From JAAZKV01 sp041659525 (GTDB lineage: Archaea; Iainarchaeota; Iainarchaeia; Iainarchaeales; JAAZKV01): a DNA stretch of 64,000 nucleotides. Below, piece by piece: positions 60,286 through 64,000 of this stretch; positions within the stretch are counted from its first letter, which is position 1; each line of letters starts with the position of its first letter. Position numbers and translations under genes: made by a program. A model generated the notes under the pieces. It searched no databases, was not told where the DNA came from, and saw only the letters and a list, made by a program, of their open reading frames with translations. Location of the stretch: NCBI GenBank assembly GCA_041659525.1, contig JBAZYC010000001.1:372001-436000 (forward strand), read 5' to 3'.

Positions 60286-60684
60286 CTAGAATTTTGGAAT
60301 GAATTTTGTTCCGTAGTGTATTACTCCTTTTTCTCCGCTCTTATAGAATTTTCTAAAAACTGCTTCTACTTCTGTTCCAATTTTTAGTTCTTCGTATTTG
60401 CAGTCCACTACTTGAGCGCTTAGTCTTGCTCCTTCTTCTAAATCAATTATTGCTACGCAATAAGGGGCTTGGGTTTCGAATACTTCTGGGCCAGAATTTA
60501 TTTGAGTAAATGAAACTATTTTTCCTTTTCCAGAAAAAGTAACTTCAGAGAAATCCAAGCTTCCGCAAGTACAAAGTCCTTTTTTTTCAAAGTAAGTCGC
60601 TCCGCAGGAAGTACATTTGTATCCATTTAACCTGTAACGGTCTTTGTAATTTCTCCATCTTATTATTGGGCTTTCTCTAAACAT
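60286..60684 (-). CDS. DUF35 zinc-ribbon/OB-fold protein of the thiolase-HMGS complex
   Basis: DUF35 proteins bridge acetoacetyl-CoA thiolase and HMG-CoA synthase in archaea, forming a complex that shares a CoA site and channels the unfavourable intermediate. The 132-residue product has a zinc ribbon (CTSCGATYFEKKGLCTCGS) and an OB fold (GKGKIVSFTQINSGPEVFET, YCVAIIDLEEGARLSAQVVD). Thiolase and HMG-CoA synthase genes lie just upstream, which supports this role; the complex itself is inferred from family knowledge. Confidence 0.9.
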   Translation of the reverse strand: MFRESPIIRWRNYKDRYRLNGYKCTSCGATYFEKKGLCTCGSLDFSEVTFSGKGKIVSFTQINSGPEVFETQAPYCVAIIDLEEGARLSAQVVDCKYEELKIGTEVEAVFRKFYKSGEKGVIHYGTKFIPKF

Positions 60685-60755
60685 TTCATCACTTCAATTT
60701 TTTTTCAATCGTATCTTTATTTTTTAATTTTCCTAAATTAAATTTTTTTATTATT

Positions 60756-60956
60756 TTATTGTATTTTTCTTTTGTAACTGCTTCTTTTTACTAATGGTTC
60801 TTGCATTTGTTTATCTTCTCTCCACTTTTTTGCAACTTGGTAGAGTGGTACGCGTTCTTCTTCAACTGGTTCATCAGTTTGTACTCTGCCTAGTCTTCTT
60901 GGAGCTTCTTCTTCTCTTTTTCCAAAAATATTTTTTACTTTATCAAATATTCCCAT
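60756..60956 (-). CDS. 66-residue amphipathic protein in the mevalonate cluster
   Basis: The protein begins MGIFDKVKNIFGKREEE, an amphipathic helix much like the membrane-targeting start of SepF, then is polar and charged: APRRLGRVQTDEPVEEERVP, LYQVAKKWREDKQMQEPLVK and a basic end RSSYKRKIQ. It looks largely disordered after the helix. It is placed between the thiolase and DUF35 genes on the same strand with normal spacing, so it is probably translated. It might attach the CoA-enzyme complex to the membrane; this is speculative. Confidence 0.6.
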   Translation of the reverse strand: MGIFDKVKNIFGKREEEAPRRLGRVQTDEPVEEERVPLYQVAKKWREDKQMQEPLVKRSSYKRKIQ

Positions 60957-60981
60957 TGTTTCACCCTTTTGCTAAATATAA

Positions 60982-62136
60982 TTATTTCATTTTCTTAAAT
61001 ACGTGTACGCATGCAGTTGCTCCGCTTCCGCCCACATTATAAGTTACGCCGACTTCAGCACCTTTAACTTGTCTTTTTCCGCCTTCTCCTCGGAGTTGCA
61101 TTGTTGCTTCTACTGCTTGTTTTACCCCTGTTGCTGCTACTGGGTGTCCGCATGCTTTAAGTCCGCCTGAAGTGTTAACTGGTTTTTTTCCATCAAAGTA
61201 AGTTTGTTTTGAAGTGTATAGTTCTGCAGCCATTCCTCTTTTTGCTAAGCCAAGTGCTTCTACTGCGTAAATTTCTGCGATTGAAAAACAATCGTGTACT
61301 TCTGCAAAGTTAACATCTTTAGCAGTTATTCCTGCTTGTTTGTATGCACTCTCTGCTGCTAGTCTTCCTGCTTTTAATTCTAAGAGTGATTCTCTTCGTG
61401 CAAGTGAAAGAGTGTCGCTTGCAAGTCCGCTTGCTGTAATGTAAACTTCGCTACCCATTTTCTTTGCAGTTTTTTCGCTTGCAAGAATTATTGAAGCTGC
61501 TCCATCTGTAATAGGAGAACAGTCAAATAAAGTTAGTGGGTCTGCTACCATTGTTGAATTCAAAACTGTGTCAACGCTTATTTCGCTTTGGAATTGTGCG
61601 TATGGATTTCTTGCTCCGTGAAAGTGATTCTTTACTGATACTTCTGCTAATACTTCTCTTCTTAATCCGTATTCTTTCATGTAAGCATTTGCAAGTAGCG
61701 CGTATAATCCTGGGAAAGTTAATCCATTGAATCCTTCTAACTCTTCGTCTCCTGCTCCCATTAGTGCTGTTGTTACTTGTTCAGTTGAAACATCAGTCAT
61801 TTTTTCTACTCCACTAACCATTACAATATCTGCCATTCCACTTTCAATTGCCGCTACTCCTTGTCTTAGTGCAAGGGACCCGCTTGCGCAAGCTCCTTCT
61901 ACTCTTACACTTGGTTTGTTTAAATTTAAATTTTCTGCAGCCATTGCCCCTATGTGTAATTGTCCTGATAGAGAATCTCCGCACATGTTTCCTGTGTAAA
62001 GTGCATCTATTTGACTAGCGTTTATTTTCGAATCATTTAACGCACGCAATTGTGCATCAAGTAGTAGCTCTCGCAAGCCTTGTTCCCAAATTTCGCCGAA
62101 TTTGGTAATTCCAATTCCTAGTACTCCAACTTTCAT
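60982..62136 (-). CDS. Acetyl-CoA C-acetyltransferase (archaeal thiolase)
   Basis: This thiolase condenses two acetyl-CoA to acetoacetyl-CoA at the top of the mevalonate pathway. The 384-residue protein has VGVLGIGITKFGEIWEQGLR, VRVEGACASGSLALRQG with catalytic Cys83, FDCSPITDGAASIILASEK, FAEVHDCFSIAEIYAVEALG and NTSGGLKACGHPVAATGVKQ with the catalytic His. It belongs to the SCP-X/archaeal type that partners DUF35 and HMG-CoA synthase. The ATG 62136 is chosen because GATGATT precedes it. Confidence 0.93.
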   Translation of the reverse strand: MKVGVLGIGITKFGEIWEQGLRELLLDAQLRALNDSKINASQIDALYTGNMCGDSLSGQLHIGAMAAENLNLNKPSVRVEGACASGSLALRQGVAAIESGMADIVMVSGVEKMTDVSTEQVTTALMGAGDEELEGFNGLTFPGLYALLANAYMKEYGLRREVLAEVSVKNHFHGARNPYAQFQSEISVDTVLNSTMVADPLTLFDCSPITDGAASIILASEKTAKKMGSEVYITASGLASDTLSLARRESLLELKAGRLAAESAYKQAGITAKDVNFAEVHDCFSIAEIYAVEALGLAKRGMAAELYTSKQTYFDGKKPVNTSGGLKACGHPVAATGVKQAVEATMQLRGEGGKRQVKGAEVGVTYNVGGSGATACVHVFKKMK

Positions 62137-62246
62137 AATCATCAAACCCAATTTTTTAATTCAATTTTTCATAATTCAATTTTTTAATTTACTTTTAAAA
62201 ATAATTTTTTATTTAATTTTTAAAAAATAAAATCTCAATTTATTTT

Positions 62247-63284
62247 TTAGTGCACCTCTTCCATGTGTTTCAAATAATGCGCGTAACTTAGGTATTGTTT
62301 TCTTGCAATGTAATCTGATACTTTTCTTGCTTTGTTTTGTGCTTTAGTTATTCTATCAGTGCAAGTGTAAATGAATGAATCGCTTCCTGATCCTGATCCA
62401 TAAGAAGTCATGAGTATTTTGTCTCCGGGTTTTGCAACATCAAGAACGCTAGCAAGTCCTAGCATTGAACTTCCTGAGTAAGTGTTACCAATTTTTGTTA
62501 CTACTAATCCTTGTTCAATTTGTTCTTTAGTTACTCCAAATTGTTTTGCCACTCTTAAAGGAAATTTTCCATTCGGCATGTGGAATACTACATATTTGAA
62601 GTCAGTTATTTTTGCTCCACTTTTTTCTAAAATATTTTTTGTTGCAGTTGCTACGTGTTTAAAGTAAGCTGGTTCTCCAGTGAATCTTCCTGCGTGTGAA
62701 GGATAGGCTTGCATTGATCTTCTCCAAAAATCAGGAGTGTCACTTGTGTAAGACAAAGTATAATCTAAAGTTGCAACTGCTTCACTATTTTGACCAATAA
62801 TAAAAGCTGCTCCGCCTGCTGCTGCACTGTATTCAAGTGCATTACCTGGTTCTGCTTGTGAAGTATCTGATCCAATACTTATTCCGTATTTAATCATCTT
62901 TGAATCAACTAGTCCGGCATTTATTTGAATTGTTGCACTTCCAGCTTTGCATGCAAATTCTGTATCTACAGCCATGTAATTGTTTCCCATATCAAGTGCT
63001 TCTGCTACTATTGATGAACTCGGTTTTACTGCGTAGGGGTGTGATTCTGATCCAATGTAAATTGAGCCTATTTCTTTTCTATTAATTCCTGCTCTAAGTA
63101 ATGCGTCTCTTGCTGCGTGAACTGAAATAGTTACTGTGTCTTCATCTTTTCCTGGAACTGATTTTTCAGTTAAGCCGAGTCCCGCTTTGATTGCGTTAGC
63201 ATCAGCGTTTTGTACAGCAGCTATTTCTTCAGCTTTTATTCTGTACTTAGGAATATAACTTCCCCATCCAACTATTCCTGCCAT
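62247..63284 (-). CDS. Hydroxymethylglutaryl-CoA synthase
   Basis: HMG-CoA synthase joins acetoacetyl-CoA and acetyl-CoA. The 345-residue archaeal enzyme has IVGWGSYIPKYRIKAEEIA, KSVPGKDEDTVTISVHAARD, TEFACKAGSATIQINAGLV with acyl-enzyme Cys112, HMPNGKFPLRVAKQFGVTKE (His) and TYSGSSMLGLASVLDVAKPG, then SYGSGSGSDSFIYTC. It is the first gene of the mevalonate cluster; a promoter sequence lies about 75 nt upstream. Confidence 0.94.
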   Translation of the reverse strand: MAGIVGWGSYIPKYRIKAEEIAAVQNADANAIKAGLGLTEKSVPGKDEDTVTISVHAARDALLRAGINRKEIGSIYIGSESHPYAVKPSSSIVAEALDMGNNYMAVDTEFACKAGSATIQINAGLVDSKMIKYGISIGSDTSQAEPGNALEYSAAAGGAAFIIGQNSEAVATLDYTLSYTSDTPDFWRRSMQAYPSHAGRFTGEPAYFKHVATATKNILEKSGAKITDFKYVVFHMPNGKFPLRVAKQFGVTKEQIEQGLVVTKIGNTYSGSSMLGLASVLDVAKPGDKILMTSYGSGSGSDSFIYTCTDRITKAQNKARKVSDYIARKQYLSYAHYLKHMEEVH

Positions 63285-63356
63285 GATAAATCAACTTCAA
63301 TTTCTAATAAACTCATTAGGACTTACTTTCCTAATAAACATTCTTGCCCCCGTTGA

Positions 63357-63374
63357 ACTTTAAAAACCTTTGTA
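63357..63374 (-). promoter_or_regulatory. Promoter of the mevalonate cluster
   Basis: Read on the minus strand, TACAAAGGTTTTTAAAGT contains a BRE-like purine stretch followed by TTTTTAAA. A start about 25 nt further would give a leader of about 50 nt for the HMG-CoA synthase gene. Confidence 0.5.
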
Positions 63375-63409
63375 AAAGACGAAATTAATTCCGACAATTG
63401 ACGACTTTT

Positions 63410-63787
63410 TTAAATGGGTACTAATTTGATGTCAAAAATGCTTTTAGCTTTTGAAACCGATTTGAATAACTCTTGAATAGTTTTTGCTGACCCCTTTAGC
63501 ATAAATATTTCTACACACTTGTCACGAACATGCTGATGAATGTGTGTTACAACAACTGAATCATATTTGTGAACCCTGCTTGTTATCCCTTCATCATGCT
63601 GGTGGGTAATAACTAAAATCGCACTCATATTTCCTTTGAGTTTTGAAATAGATTCATTTTCTTTAGAAAGTGCCCTAAGTGCAGCACGAATTGTTTCGCT
63701 TTTACCTGAAAATCCAAGGTTTTTGTAAAGAACTTCAAGTTCTGCATAAGAAGCATCATTCAAAGAAAAACTCAATATTTTCGCCAT
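63410..63787 (-). CDS. NikR-like metal-responsive regulator
   Basis: The 125-residue protein has an N-terminal ribbon-helix-helix (ILSFSLNDASYAELEVL and GKSETIRAALRALSKEN) and a C-terminal ACT-like ligand domain. Candidate metal ligands are His73, His84, His86 and Cys91; NikR of E. coli uses His76, His87, His89 and Cys95, so the first three spacings match and the last is shorter by one. NikR proteins repress nickel uptake genes when metal binds. A ZIP-like transporter gene is divergent, with a NikR-shaped dyad between them. Metal identity is not certain. Confidence 0.82.
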   Translation of the reverse strand: MAKILSFSLNDASYAELEVLYKNLGFSGKSETIRAALRALSKENESISKLKGNMSAILVITHQHDEGITSRVHKYDSVVVTHIHQHVRDKCVEIFMLKGSAKTIQELFKSVSKAKSIFDIKLVPI

Positions 63788-63826
63788 AAAAAAACCTTAT
63801 TAATAATTAACTCTAAACTATAAAAA

Positions 63827-63857
63827 GTTATTAACAATAAGGGTTAATATTAATAAC
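63827..63857. promoter_or_regulatory. NikR-type operator dyad
   Basis: GTTATTAA (63827-63834) and TTAATAAC (63850-63857) are perfect inverted copies separated by 15 nt. NikR operators are dyads with widely spaced half-sites (for example GTATGA-N16-TCATAC in E. coli). It lies between the regulator and transporter starts. A second dyad, CCTTATT/AATAAGG (63795-63801 and 63836-63842), overlaps. Confidence 0.6.
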
Positions 63858-63882
63858 TATTGACTATTAGTTTAGTGATTGA

Positions 63883-64000
63883 ATGTATTTTGAATTAATA
63901 CTTGCTTTAGTAATAATTTCAACAGTTTCTTTTGTAGGAGCATTATTTTTAACTTTTAAAGATAAAACTCTTGAAAAATATCTTGAAGCGATGGTTGCTT
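63883..64000 (+). CDS. ZIP-family metal transporter, N-terminal part (cut by window end)
   Basis: GTGATTGA precedes ATG 63883. The visible 39 residues read MYFELILALVIISTVSFVGA, then LFLTFKDKTLEKYLEAMVA. One membrane helix followed by a short charged loop and LxALVA-like start of helix 2 matches the beginning of ZIP-type (Zrt/Irt-like) divalent metal transporters. The gene continues past the window. Its position opposite a NikR-like regulator supports metal transport. Confidence 0.65.
   Translation, partial: MYFELILALVIISTVSFVGALFLTFKDKTLEKYLEAMVA

Noticed and set aside
33634..63882. tRNA or other structured stable RNA genes in intergenic gaps
   Set aside because: Gaps were read for the T-arm GTTCGA-type pattern and cloverleaf pairing; none fits. 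Most gaps are under 150 nt and AT-rich.

Overview
The window is AT-rich archaeal chromosome. The archaeal markers are Orc1/Cdc6, both subunits of DNA polymerase D, a Hel308 helicase, ribosomal proteins S15 and S3Ae, NAC, SepF, CDP-archaeol synthase, an archaeosortase-family protein, a Gek1-type D-aminoacyl-tRNA deacylase and a large part of the archaeal mevalonate pathway. Start sites commonly carry a GTGAT-type Shine-Dalgarno sequence 3-4 nt before the start codon, and some genes look leaderless. The compact layout, the bacterial-type GrpE-DnaK-DnaJ set and the very large surface proteins would suit a DPANN or early-branching euryarchaeal lineage. I cannot settle the phylum by reading. I saw no tRNA, rRNA, CRISPR array, insertion sequence or prophage.

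Layout. 0.1-4.6 kb (+): lipoprotein, Bud32 kinase, S15, a 34-residue peptide, S3Ae, a DUF92 membrane protein, CDP-archaeol synthase and archaeosortase. 4.7-7.4 kb (-): SecF-SecD. 7.7-14.3 kb (+): NOG1-like GTPase followed by an array of four stem-loops, UPF0147, PolD small subunit, and PolD large subunit broken by one in-frame TGA. 14.3-16.4 kb (-): Orc1/Cdc6 and an atypical kinase, with a repeat-bearing intergenic region that is a candidate replication origin. 16.7-18.0 kb (+): SepF and a tail-anchored partner candidate. 18.0-29.0 kb (-): three abutting genes for giant surface proteins. 29.1-35.7 kb: Hel308, a nucleotidyltransferase, a structured micro-ORF locus, NAC, a tandem pair of unknown basic paralogues and a small secreted protein. 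35.8-40.6 kb: DnaJ, a 47-residue basic peptide, DnaK, GrpE and a divergent winged-helix regulator. 40.7-47.9 kb: tRNA dihydrouridine synthase, ADP-forming acetyl-CoA synthetase, D-aminoacyl-tRNA deacylase, XTP/dITP pyrophosphatase, an HD hydrolase and small proteins. 48.0-51.0 kb (-): pyruvate:ferredoxin oxidoreductase (gamma, delta, alpha, beta). 51.2-63.3 kb (-): mevalonate-pathway cluster. 63.4-64.0 kb: NikR-like metal regulator divergent from a ZIP-type transporter cut by the window end.

How the genes fit together. Pyruvate oxidoreductase makes acetyl-CoA. Acetyl-CoA synthetase (ADP-forming) turns it into acetate plus ATP, which suggests fermentation. The thiolase/DUF35/HMG-CoA synthase module takes acetyl-CoA into isoprenoids. 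Downstream genes encode mevalonate kinase, phosphomevalonate dehydratase (aconitase-X large subunit and DUF126 small subunit), the UbiD-type decarboxylase with its UbiX prenyl-FMN synthase, and isopentenyl phosphate kinase: the modified archaeal mevalonate route. HMG-CoA reductase and IPP isomerase are not in the window. Extra genes in this cluster (a second GHMP kinase with a degraded motif, a HAD phosphatase, a 66-residue amphipathic protein and a 271-residue basic protein) are unexplained.

Strongest leads: the single TGA that splits the replicative polymerase large subunit, the covarying hairpin array after the GTPase gene, the structured micro-ORF locus at 32.55-32.78 kb, the three-gene surface apparatus, and the NikR-type dyad between regulator and transporter.
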